Part shown: piece by piece, positions 26,601 through 38,685 of the stretch
Layout of the letters: every line of letters begins with the position of its first letter
Numbering within the stretch: the first letter of the stretch is position 1
NCBI GenBank assembly: GCA_963930655.1
Contig: OZ005619.1
Span: 19,057,752 to 19,121,751 of the forward strand
DNA from: Myrica gale
Lineage: Eukaryota > Streptophyta > Magnoliopsida > Fagales > Myricaceae
Reading direction: 5' to 3'
DNA: 64,000 nucleotides
Program-made: the position numbers and the translations under genes
The notes under the pieces: generated by a model
Databases searched by the model: none
Told to the model about the DNA's origin: nothing
The model's input: only the letters and a program-made list of their open reading frames with translations

Positions 26601-28693
26601 TATATCTTGAAAGCTCCTCAACATGCTGTAGAAACAAGGCATTAACATGATTACATTCAAGTACCAAAACAACAAGAAGGTAAATGGCAAGAACAAAATA
26701 AAAGCTAATGCCAAAATAATACTTGCTTGGACCCCATTATCCTAATCATACAAACTAAGGAGATTTAAGCTTAGAACAATATTTGCCCAGGACCACATAC
26801 AAATCCATATCCGTAATGAAAATGGTGCTTGAAAAAGATGACAGGTCAGCAATACATAGTAATAAGAAGGAAATCTCATGCACAGATACTGAGGGCAGTT
26901 GATTAGTAGCAGGGGGGAAGAAGAGGGAGGGGAGGGGGGGAGGGGGTTGAGAGGATGTCAGCGGTAGGGGTCTCCTTTCATCTGGCTTCCATTTTTTGGT
27001 CACTTTTGGTGCAGTGAGTGCAGTTGATGTGCAAATTTGTATACAACCAAAACAGTGGAAAATATTTCCAACCTCATTTTGATGATTTAGGCCATTGGTA
27101 AAATAGTGACATCACAAAAATAATATTCTCCGATGAATGTCTTTTTGGACAGAAAGTTTTACGCATGGCATTGTAGACATTCGGTAATCCATGCACAAAC
27201 ACCAAACGCCAACAAGAATGAAGCTAGTAAGACTAAGAAATAACAATGATAATCCATAAAGCCAGATACCTTCTCATGAGGACCATCAATGGTCACAATA
27301 AGAATTCCGATAGCAGCTACTACTGTGCCCAGAAGCATTAGCCATCCACCTTTGGCCAACAGATACGTTATTGAATGGTTAATATATTGACCAACGGCCA
27401 AAACAAAAAATCTCAAAGTTTTTAAAGGTTGCTTCGTGAGTGTTAAATTTTCTACTTCCTGTTGATGCCGCTTCTCCTGAGGTTCTGCAAAATACCACAA
27501 TCCCTTCAGCTAATAAGATTTGATAGTGGTAGGTACTCTACGAAATATTTCATTAATATTTGTTATATAATATATTGAAATAACAAATCTACATATTCCC
27601 AACATTTAAGTGTTTGGGAAAATTGGTAGATTCACATAATATTAGAGCCAAGGCCTTGAGTTCGAGACCTAACTCCGCACTTCACTCCAATTAATTAAAA
27701 TATTACAAGTGTTGAACTACCAATGGAGGGGGAGTCCTGCCCACACGTGACAGTGTTACAGAATATAAGTCAAATAATAAAATTTATCTCTTCCATGCAT
27801 TTAAGCTTTTGAGATAATTGATAGATTCATAATATTAGAACAAATAAATTATAAATTCCGCTACTAACCTCAGATGATAAAAATCCCACTCAATTGCAAA
27901 AAAGAAAAAAAGAGGTCTTAAGAACGAATGAAAAACAGGGGGGGGCGAGAGAGAGATAGAGAGAGAGAGTTCATCCCCCAAGTAATTTTCACACCCCTAA
28001 AAAATACTCATTCCGTTAGAGAGTGCCAAGTAAATGTACAACACTTGAATCTCCAAGACAGGAACTTTAATTAAAAAAAAGTCTCTGTTCCTCCAATGCA
28101 GGTTCATAATACAGTTTTAAGGTTCCAATAACAAATGAAACACTAGGGAAACCCATTGAAATGGACATCAGAAAGCCATAATATAGCCTTTTGTCCACCA
28201 TTGCAGAGCCAAAACAACAAAAAATTAAAAAAAACATAAGGGCTAATAAATTTTAAACATCTCGTGTACGCAAATAAATAGTCCAAATTGAGGTTTGGAT
28301 TTAGCAATCAGCTCGAACAAACTTCTGGGTATCGCCCACTCCTTCCTAAGCTAATTCAGAGGTAGATTAAAACAACTTCTTCTTCGGATCCAAAAATTCA
28401 AACCTAGGTTTTTACGGAAAAATCTACCAGCCCCCCCCCCCCCGGCGGGCACCGTAAAAAATAAACGTAAACACGGAGACCCGAGAAGCTCGAATAAATG
28501 AAAGCAACGATGCAAAATATATCAGCTTTTCAAATCTTGAAGAAAAATAAACCTTTGCAGAAAATTGAATATGAATAATAACAAATGACACCGAGAGAAA
28601 TCAGAATCAGAATCGCTTGCCTGAGATCGGCACGGCGCCACTTTGAGAGGAAGCAGCAGAAGTAGGAGGAGGTGACCGTTTGCCGGAATCCAT
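23677..28693 (-). CDS. KMS1: KMS1/VMP1-like membrane protein (VTT/SNARE-associated family)
   Basis: KMS proteins are plant relatives of animal VMP1, multi-pass membrane proteins of the ER and early secretory pathway, related to phospholipid handling and autophagy. Eight exons join in frame on the minus strand: 28693-28621, 27484-27270, 26625-26547, 26260-25961, 25357-25200, 24623-24507, 24184-24005, 23856-23677, giving 433 residues, the family length. Family landmarks include [50 protein letters not shown] (exon 4), the conserved [11 protein letters not shown], and [20 protein letters not shown] (exon 6). Several hydrophobic segments fit a polytopic protein. The Ser/Lys-rich tail has no recognised domain. 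Intron 1 uses a GC donor (CAG followed by GCAAGC), supported because only this junction restores the Glu-Pro-Gln-Glu frame. Intron 1 also contains a decayed TRIM element. The acceptor of exon 7 follows a long G run. All catalytic-like motifs appear intact. Confidence 0.93.
27561..27832 (+). mobile_element. Decayed TRIM-like element in KMS1 intron 1
   Basis: Two related segments of about 80 bp (27561-27640 and 27754-27832) both begin TGTTA and end GATTCA plus A/C-rich bases. Between them lie ATATTAGAGCCAAGG, resembling a primer-binding site for initiator Met-tRNA, and GGAGGGGGAG, resembling a polypurine tract just before the second repeat. ATATT flanks the whole on both sides. The repeats are clearly diverged from each other, so the insertion is old. 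It has no coding capacity and lies antisense to KMS1. Confidence 0.5.
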
Positions 28694-29276
28694 TACGCTG
28701 ACAGGCGAGAGTCAGAAGCTCCCTCTTTGCCTGTACTGATTTCACGAAGAAATTGTGGAATGAGTTCTGTGGGTATGAGATCTTTTTGTGATTAGTTGCA
28801 AAAAATGGGCAACGCGAACGAATAATGGTTGAATTTGAAGTACCAAAAATCTTCCTTTTAGGATTTCCTGGTTGTTTGGAATCTGTCTCGACAAAAAATG
28901 GCAGAGAGATCTGAACGAGCGAAAAGAATAGAGACGAGGACTCAGGAAGAGTTTCAGTGACGATCCGCCTCTGTCGAGTTTATCGCTCTCTCTCTCTCTC
29001 TCTCTGGATCCAATACGGTCTCCTCCTTCGCAAAGCGACCCAATAGGCCGTTCAATTTTCATTCTTTACGAACTCCGTTTTTACTTTTAAAGAAAGACTT
29101 AGAAGTACATAAATACCCCTGATTTCGCTACTAATTACGTCATTATTTATTGCACGCCAAATTCTAAAAATATTTATATAAAAACAAAAGTGAGAGGCAA
29201 TAATGCTGATGGATGGTTGCTAGTTGCTACATTCATATCAAAAATAACACGAGACATTGAAAAGGATTTTTTCGTA

Positions 29277-29325
<49 letters not shown>

Positions 29326-29573
29326 TATATATAATATTTTCAAAGACTCGTGCAGTTTATTCTTTCGCCTAATATGTTTTGTATAAAACGAACATTAGTT
29401 CTAAGTAAATATCAGCTTAATTATTATTCATTCTTTAGCATCTAGCTTCAGGCTATTTCTTCCCCTCAAATATAAATATTAAAGCTATTTTTTATTTTTT
29501 AACAAATATATTTTTTAAATGATGTTATTTTTATAAATTTACCACTTATTCTAAAATATTAAATTAATAAAAA
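28694..29573. other. KMS1 upstream region
   Basis: Putative promoter and leader of the minus-strand KMS1 gene. A CT-type microsatellite (GA on the coding strand) lies at about 28986-29006, a common feature of plant promoters and leaders. No TATA box is assigned. A TA microsatellite and AT-rich DNA follow. No other gene is seen. Confidence 0.4.
29274..29336. repeat. (TA)n microsatellite
   Basis: An interrupted TA/AT dinucleotide run of about 60 bases upstream of KMS1. Likely variable in length. Confidence 0.9.
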
Positions 29574-30199
29574 GGCTTAAATGCATTGTAGGTCCCTGGG
29601 GTATCGTCTTTTTACAAATTGGTCCATGTGGTATGACTTTGTACTAGCTAGTCCCTGGGTTAAGCATCTTGTAACAAATTGGTCCTCCTGTTAGATTTTC
29701 GTCGACCCACTTAACGGCCGAAGCTGACATATCAAAAAATCTAACGTTATCAACGAATGGGGTGATGCCGCATGTCGAGAGGCGAGCAAGCTGAGTTGCT
29801 TGTGCTCAAGATGCTCGGGATGCCAGGGCTCGGTCTGTGCTCGGGATGCTCGGTCTGTCCTTTGTTGGTGCATATGATGCCGCATGTACCCGTATCCCGA
29901 GCAGGTCAGGCTACTTGTGCTCGGGATGCTCGAGCTGGTGCTGCTCAGACTACTCGAGATGTCGAGGCTCGGTCTGTGCTCGGGATGCTCGGTCTGTCCT
30001 CTGTTGGTACTCTTTCATTGGTGCATACGCGGAAAATAATCCACGTCAGCTTCGGCCGTTAAGTGAGTCGACGGAAATCTAACGGGAGGACCAATTTGTT
30101 ACAAGATGATTACCTCAGGGACTAGCCAGTACAAACTCATACCACAGAGACCAATTTGTAAAAATGTGATACCACAAGGACCTATAGTGCAATTAAGCC
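29574..30199. mobile_element. Mutator-type MITE with 9-bp target duplication and GC-rich core
   Basis: A 626-bp element with long inverted repeats (about 160 bp per arm). The left arm starts GGCTTAAATGCA and includes AAGCATCTTGTAACAAATTG and CCCACTTAACGGCCGAAGC; the right arm is its mirror and ends in TTAAGCC. TAATAAAAA occurs exactly on both sides (29565-29573 and 30200-30208). Unlike its two relatives it carries a GC-rich core (about 29735-30040) with repeated CTGTGCTCGGGATGCTCG units. The core is not coding in any way I recognise. The arms are clearly homologous to the element at 15527. Confidence 0.85.
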
Positions 30200-30208
30200 T
30201 AATAAAAA

Positions 30209-33200
30209 ATATCAATTTTATTACTTGAATTATATTATCTAACATTTTCTTTTAATCAAAGCTTTTTTTAATTTACAAGTCAGTACCTCAGCTCAATATA
30301 CGATATGAATCTACCACTTATTTTACAAGTTTAAATTAATAAAAATAGATATATTTTATTATTTAAATTATATTCTTTAATAATTTGAATCTATATAAAA
30401 ATAAGCTGTAAGTTTAAAATGAATAAAATAAAGTGGGGTGGTAAAATGCAATCCTTATGGTTAGTGAGAAGGAAGAGCAAGATAAAAGGAACACTTGCGA
30501 CAGGAGAAGAAGTAAGATGTCGTTTTGAAGTTTCCTAGATTAGACATCACATTTGTCTCTATTTTCACGTAACTGAAAGAGAAAGCCGTTGCTTATACGT
30601 TTCTATAGACATTTTTATGCCTTTTAAAGCTAGAGCTGATAAATATCATTTATCATCTGATCCCATGAGGAAAATAGAATATGCTTTCAACATTCTCAGC
30701 AGTCAAATATCTAACCTACTTTGCTTGTGGAAATAAATCTAATATGTACACAATAATTAAAAAGAAAATAAGGTTAAACCACAACTTAAGAAAGAAGATG
30801 CAAAATAAAACATAAGATTAAATGGGTCCAATTGACAAAACAAATTATGATACCACGATTGTAAAAGTACAACTTAAAAAAAAAATACTATTTAGATTGT
30901 TTTTTTTTTGTACTAGGAAAAATTGTAATTCTATAAAAATGAACTCACTCAATGCATATGTAAACTCTAATGAAACTAGCGAGTCAGCCCATAATTCATG
31001 ACTTCCATTTAAGTTATCGACTTGTTTATAAAGAGAATTGAACCTAAAATCGTGCATCTCATCCATACAGTTTTAATTATGTCGTAATTGTTAGATACAA
31101 TATCATAATCAATCTATAAGATTTGATATGATTATCAGGATATCATAGATTCAAGATAATCTCATAATCACTCTACAACATTTGATATAATATTACCACA
31201 TATTAGAGATTCAAGTTCTAATGAGAGATGTTCTAAAAATTTCATAATTTAAATGTATAAATGTTTTCCTATCATACTTTGTATTGTCTTTGTAAATAGA
31301 AATATTTAACTTGTAATCTGCATGAATTTATAATACAAAACACAAACATAAAAGACTTTTCATAATAGACATAGGTTTTTTACACGAAACTATTTAAATA
31401 TCTTGTTTCTTGTTACTATTTCTATTGTAACCATCCGTCGAGATTGTTATTATTATTATTTAATATCTATTAAAAAAGTTTTAGATATATGTTAGCATAT
31501 TATGTTTACCTACCAAAGCTTGGACATGGAAAAAGTCTCCGGCTCAATAATAATCGGTTCATTGGTCGAATGTAAAGGAAAAGGATCTTTTTGAGTAAAA
31601 CACAAGGCATGATCTAGTTCCATATGTTTCTCAACTGGGATAGGCCTCCGAAGCAGTTTTGAAATAGGCTTTTAGTTTCGACCTAATTACCCGGTGGAAT
31701 GCCACATGGCACTGTTCTTTTATGATGCTCTCTAATCATTCGTGTTTTTGGATTAAAATATGTTTTTTTATTCCTCAAGTACTCCATATTTTTTACATAC
31801 ATATATTCCGTAGTTCTAATCGCTCCGAGTCATTTAATTTCTGCCTTTTTTTTCTTAAATATTGTTATTAAGAGGTCTATGTGCCGTGTAAAAATAACGT
31901 GTTTAATAAATTACTAAAACAAAATTTGGGGAATAAAAAAAATTAATTGGTTAAAAAATATAAAGGACCAAAAACATCTGGGTTGTGTTCGTTTTGAGTA
32001 AAAGTGTAAGATTTTAGAGAAGTTGTGAATATTTATGTTGAATAGTGTTTTATTGGTGTCTGTGTTTGTGTAAAGTGAAAAGATAAATGATTTGATGTAA
32101 TTGTTTAATAAATAAATATTAGAGTTATGTGAAAAAATATAGAGATAGAAAATTTATATTAAATAAAAAATTAAAAAATTGTTAAAAATTATATAAAATG
32201 TATTGATATTTATATTTGAATTATGAATATATTTAATAATAATTTTATAAATATACTTATCATTTTTAAAAAGTGTGAAAACGAAGATATACTGATTTTC
32301 TATTCCCGTAGGAACTCAAAAAGACTTCGAGGTCATTTGCAACCGAACCTTTCATAAAATAATAATAAGAGGCCACGTAGGGCACATGTTGTATCGGCAA
32401 ATCTCCAAAAGATTTGTCCTCTTCATAAGAGATTACTGAGGCTTATAGATTACTAATAAATAAATTTTAAAAAATATAATATTTAACATTCAACACACGC
32501 CGCCTGCCGGAACATGTGGGAGGATCAGGCAATAGGACCGACAGTTGATATTAGATTGTTTTTTTTTTGTCCTGAGCTGGCAGTTGAAATTAGTTACTGT
32601 CGTTATGCCTGTGCCCTATATCACGCCAGACAGCACAGTTCTCTCCGAGATTAAAGCGAAGTCTGCCCATTCACGTGAAAGATTAGTTCACTAATCGACA
32701 ACCATAATTTATTTTCTCGATAAACAAAACTCGCAGAAATAGACAGTTCCCTCCCTACAGTGCTCTGCAGGAGTTAACTGCCACTCTCAGGTGAGATGGT
32801 GTAGAAGAGAAAGCTGTTAACAACTTCATTAAGGTTTGCTTTGGTATCTCAATTAGACATACTTTTTTTCCATTTAGCGGCAGCCACCACAAGTACTACG
32901 AGGTGTTTGAACCCGATGCAGTTGAGTTGTTCGACATTTTAAATTCAAAAGTTAAAAAAAAACCCTTTATAAAATGTTTAAATATGTTAAAAAAAATTGT
33001 TATATGGACTATTGGGCCAACCAAATTTTGAGATGCGTATGGCCAGACGATCAAACTCTTACTAATTGGATAGGAAGCTGCTTATATTTAGGCTGTGTTT
33101 GGAAAATAAAATTTTAAGTATCAAAATTGATGAAAAAATGAAGAGAGGTAATTTTTTTATATTTTTGTAATGAAAAGTAATAATTTGATGGGGAGAGAGA

Positions 33201-35204
33201 GATTGTATTGCAATTTTTTATTGTATTAAAATTTTAAGAGATGTAAAATTTTAAGTGTCAAACAGACCTTTAATCGGGTCGATGCAAAATTTGAACTCCG
33301 ACAAAATCGGATATTGTCTCTTCGACCCTAGCTAAATCAATGAACACCCTTAATAATCATAACGACCAATCATATCCATGATTTTGGAACCATGCAAGTC
33401 CTAATTTTCTCCCTCTACTAAGCCTGCACCACAATGTGCAAAAAATCTGATCTAATTTGAAAAACAATATATATTCAATGTATGTGGCTTACAACATTCA
33501 ATATTATTTGTATTAATTAAAAGGTAGAATGAGTTGCAATACATCTAATGAACGCTGTCTATTTTTTGGCCAAGAAATGAAGAGGACCGTCTATATATAT
33601 TATACATACCTCACATGTAATTTTTAGGTATATGCTGCTAGGTGAAGTGACTTTATCCCTTCAACATAGAATAGCATATATGGAGAAAAGAGGATATGCC
33701 AGATGGTTCGGAGTGTTTCTACCTTATACTTTGGATTATGTTCAGATTGCTCCCATTACACATTGTTTTAGTCTCCGGGTTCACACGAAATGTCTCCCTC
33801 GTTCCCTTGACTTTTTTGTTTCTTTCAATCTTCCTTATTGTTTTCCAAATTTGACCCCGCGCTCTCTTTCTTATCCTTTTTGTATCTTGGTTTTACACCT
33901 TTTTCATTCTCAATCAGCCGTGATGACGAAACCATAGGCATGTTCCTTTTTTTTTTTTTTAAGTTTTAAGATTTTGCACTCAATTTTCTAATATTATAAT
34001 CTTAATATTACTTTTACATGAATATCAATATAATTTAATAATTTTTTTATAAATATTAATACAAGTCAACACCTTCTACACGAATATAAATACAATTCAA
34101 GCATCACCTAAAATTTTAAGGCTATGTTTGTTTCATGTCTCAAAACGTTTTCAAAATATTTTCTACTCACTTTTTCATCAATTCTAATAGCTTTTCACTA
34201 ATCTCAATAACTTTTTACAAATTTCAACAACTTTTAACACACTTTTCACCAATCTCAAGAGAATTTACACTACTTTCAAAAAAACAAAAACATATCTAAA
34301 GACCTAAACCAAACTACTTTGAAAAAATCCTAAAAATTTTACCAAAACATCATGCCCTGTATTTTTTTTTCCTTTCCGACAAAACTATGTTTATCTCATT
34401 ACTCTTGTTACGGTGTTTCTCCTTTTAGTAAATCACCATGTACATTCATTTAATTAGGTCGGGTTTGGGTATATAATATATATATATATATATATCTTAA
34501 TCATAGATTAGCAGGATTAAAAAATATTCTATGTGTTGGGCTTATCTATTAAGAGGGGAGTTTGACCCATTTTTGAAGGGAGTGATAAAAAAAATAATTT
34601 AAATAATAAAATATTTTTTAATATAAATAATAGATTAACATATAATACGAAAGCCGAGGATTGAAGTTTGGAGAACTATGTGGATTTGGTAGATTTAAGA
34701 AATTGAATACTAATTTTAGCACTACATAACAAATTGAAGATAGATCCAAACGAGTGCCCGTCTAAATATACAAACAAAGGGTTTGGTTTGATGATACCCA
34801 ATTTCCAACTAATCCAAACTCAAAATCCATCTATCGAAATTAATTAACAATAAGGGGCTCACGATCGGGCAAGTTTACCCTATCGGCGGTGTTTGGATTA
34901 AATGAGCTGAATAATGAAGAGGCCGTATAATATTCTACCATCTAGTTAAATCTCCACCTTTGAATAGTCAAGCTACTGGGCCTGGGCAACTGAGATGTAG
35001 AAGGTAGTGTAATGGCAATGTTGCCCCTAACATTGTCATAGTTCTTCTTAATGGATACTACTACTACTACTACTAGTCTACTACATATTATGTTGTGGGC
35101 CTTATGGGCTGGGCTACCACCCAGAATCGCGCTGAAACATCTTTGGGCCTATGACGTTGGACAACGATGGAAACGAGAGAGTTGAGGTCCAAAGAAGGAT
35201 CTTA

Positions 35205-35246
<42 letters not shown>

Positions 35247-38200
35247 CAGCTGTACTCCACTTTGTCCAAGCAATTGGTGTGGTTCACATGAACTGGACCG
35301 GAGTCCAGAAACCTCAAGAAAAGGTTCTCTCCCACGTGCTTTGATTCGATTGTTGTCTTCAGTCTTCGTTGGAGTTTCGTTGTTACTGTGACAGATCTCT
35401 TCATTGACCAAAATCCTTTCGATTTCAGACCTCCCGACTCATCTACCTAATGGCAATCTGTCTTCGTTATATTAATTAAAAGGCACCCACATGTAGTATC
35501 ACTGTCCCTACCACTAAATTGAGAGCCCCAAAACCATGTGCGTCGTAGGATCAGCGAGGGGCAAGGACAAAAAAGCTGAGACAAACTTCAGACATGTATT
35601 GGTCCGTGTTCAAATGCTCAAGTAACTTGCCTTTTGGATGGCTTTATTTCTTGATGGCGCAAAGAATATGCCCAGAGAAACTTTCTAATCCTCCTTTACT
35701 TTCTTCTTCTTCTATTTCCTTTGTGTTTGGGAGGAGGGTCGTCTGTGATCTTTGCATATATTATCCCTTTTCTTTCGGTTTGGAGGGGGTTGGAAGCCCA
35801 AAAGCCTTTGTTTTCCCCCTCTTTGCCTTGATTCCTTTCCGTTGCAGAGAAGGAAAGGAGAGTATATCAACAACCCACCAGATCAGATGAATAGATAGAT
35901 TTCCATGAAATTTGACCAACAAATATGTAAATTTTGTCGACTTTCAGGATTTTTATATTTTTATATAATTTCAATTAACAAGTCCACGTGAATTCAACAC
36001 GTGCAACTGTGAGGGGGTGACCAGGGCGCAGAACGATCCGGGAAATAAGGTGTACTAGTTGTGCCTTGGCAGCCCTGACATATTTTCTCTATAAATAGAT
36101 ATATTTAACTTGTAATTGGTATAGATTTATAATATAAAATATAATTTTAAAATATTTTTAATAAATCTTTTAAATTGAACTACTTAAATTTTTGTTTCTC
36201 CGTACTTTTTTATTTTTTTCATTATATTTTAATTATACACGGTTTATCTTTCTCTTTCGGCCCACGAACGACCTCGTATTAGAAGCTATGGTTGAATATC
36301 TACTCACTTTTTCACCTAACAAGTTTCATCTGCTCGATCGAAGAAAAGAAAAAAAAAACGACAAGATTTTCATGCGTTGCTTTCCTACAACATCGGGAAA
36401 TAGATAACGCCTGGGGGCAACATATATAAAAAGAGTTACTTTTGTTGTATGCAATACGTGTGCAGCAATATTGAATATTGATGATTACGTCTTTTGTTTT
36501 TGTTTTTTGGCTTTTATGGTCAGTGGAGACTGGAGAATCCCTGATCTATCCTCTCATGAAAGCAAAAACAAACAAGAGTAGTAAGCTGCAGCCACTGATC
36601 TTTTGTTAGGACGAAAAGTATACGCCATAACAGTGGAATTTTGTCATTGGATCACACCCATATTTGCCCTAAAGCCACTGCATTCTAGTAAGCAGTTATT
36701 TCCTTCCATCTCCTAAGAAAACCTCAAGTACCGTAATCAAATCAAAAGAGACGTTTGGATCGACATTTTCCGAATGCATCCAAGTATCCCAAATGCGTAG
36801 ACTCATGGTATTCACAAACATCAATGTCACGACTTACTTATCTTCAAGAAATACACAGAAATTTGGGTTGTCTAAATTTAGTCACGGATCTGGAATTATA
36901 CGCAAAGTTCATTCCAAACAAAGGATCAAAAGTACTGCACCAATAATGGCTTTGCAAATCAGAACAGATAAAACCAAAGAGCATCATGATACGAAAGAAA
37001 AGCCATTCAAAGGGGAAGGTGATGAGTTATGTCCAAACAATGCATCTCTTTCATGATAAGGCTGAAAGGTCCAAAGCCTGTTGTAGGACATATCAAACTG
37101 ATATCAACCATGGATGGGTCTATTTTTTTCTCATCTTAGCGCATTGCCAGTGGTTTTTCCTTCCCTGAGCAGGTAAGAGAATAACATTTCCCATGATGGT
37201 TCTCATGCTTTCCTCTTGAACAGATCCCACCTACTAAGTGTTTGGCCATATCCGGCGTTGGATTTGCCCAGAGACATGCCTGGTAGCAGAGTTTCCATTC
37301 ACAAATGAGCAACCAAATTAATATCTCAATTTCAGATGGAAAACATATTGCCTCACGAAGAGAAGGAAAATACACTGTTTCTTTTTAACATTTTTCTTGT
37401 AAGTGAAAAGAAACAGCCCTGCCCCTTTCTGTGATACTTATTCTTTATTTGCAGGTGATTACCGACCCCTCTTGCTAGGCCGGAAAGGTGAAACTAGAAG
37501 GTAGTGGTTCCATTTTCTTCCCATCAATTTCCTTTTCTTTTATCTCCTGCTCTGGCGGCGACGAAGGAAAGACAGCTGAACAAATAGGGTAAGAGATATG
37601 GGAACGATCAAAGGTGCCTTCTACGACTGGATGATTTTTCTTGAAAATGGAAAGGTCCACTTGAAATTACACAGTGCTGTTTGTCTTTAATTCTTAGAAA
37701 ATATAAAAAAATTAATTATCATCCTTTCGTAAGAAAATTAACCAAACCCCTTTTGGCTACATGGTTTACTTGGTGGTTGTAACTTGTCCATCCTCATTGA
37801 GTAGCTTCTAGTTTAGTAAAATCATAAATCACCCGGGTCGCAACGCATTAGGCTTAAGAAAAGGTTTTATCCCACCAGTGAAACCACATCAATCATACAT
37901 CATCTACATTGACAGTTGGGATCACTAAGGACTTGTTTTTGTTTTTGTTTTTCTCTATACAAGTTGTTCCGAACCTATTTTTGTAAGAGTAATATTTATA
38001 GGACAGGTTCGGTGTTTGTATTTATGGATCAGAGAGAGAGAGAGACAGGTGAAGGACATGTACGATTATTTATTAATCTCCTCGAAAATATTTATCATAC
38101 TTTAGTATACAACTTATAATATATGGTCATTGAAAAACAACAACAACAACAAACAGCACTGTGTGAAAGAGACCATATGAGTTGGTACATTTATACATAA

Positions 38201-38659
38201 AATAAACGCATGAAAGATAAGGCAACCTGCGTCTATAGAAATTAAAGTATAAAAAACGTATATCAAGAACAAAAGATCGTACTGCAAGTTTTTTTTTTTA
38301 GTTTATTTCAATAGTAGGATATGAAAGAGGCCGTCCATGTGGAATCAGTTCCTTCGAGCTTCGATTATTCTGTACTAAAGAGGTAAAGAATAAAAACTCC
38401 TTTTAGAAAAAAAATAATTCCTTCTAGGCCCCCACACCCCACGGTAGAGTTGGCAGTGACAGAGCAGGCATAAATGAACCTACACATCATAGAAAGACCC
38501 CGCGTCGTCCACAAGTCAAGAACTCAGAGAACAAAATTACTGTTAGTCTGCCTCCTACATCCATAAACAAGATCACTGAAGCTTCCTTCTCCTAGTAAAT
38601 CTTCCTCAAGATCGTTGCCTATACAAATATTCATCGTTTCCCCCTTAAGCTCACATCTC
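30209..38659. other. Long intergenic region, no gene recognised
   Basis: About 8.4 kb of mostly AT-rich DNA between KMS1 and the lipoxygenase. AT-rich inverted-repeat-like segments occur near 31980-32350, 33091-33268 and 34124-34310 (GGCTATGTTTG-type ends), without clear target duplications. A TA microsatellite lies at 35207-35244. The GC-richer stretch 36.7-37.7 kb has two minus-strand open frames of 79 and 61 codons (37136-37375 and 37475-37660) that match no family I know; a non-coding transcript is possible but unsupported. The last few hundred bases are presumably the lipoxygenase promoter. Confidence 0.45.
35207..35244. repeat. (AT)n microsatellite
   Basis: A perfect AT dinucleotide run of about 38 bases. 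Confidence 0.9.
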
Positions 38660-38685
38660 ATGTTGTTCTTGTGCTGCTGACTTTT

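Noticed and set aside
33091..33268. hAT-type MITE with AGGCTGTGTTTGG ends
   Set aside because: The inverted ends are imperfect and no 8-bp target duplication could be found, so it was not listed as a bounded element.
37136..37660. Two minus-strand open frames as a gene
   Set aside because: No recognisable domain and no conserved splice arrangement; recorded only as part of the intergenic description.
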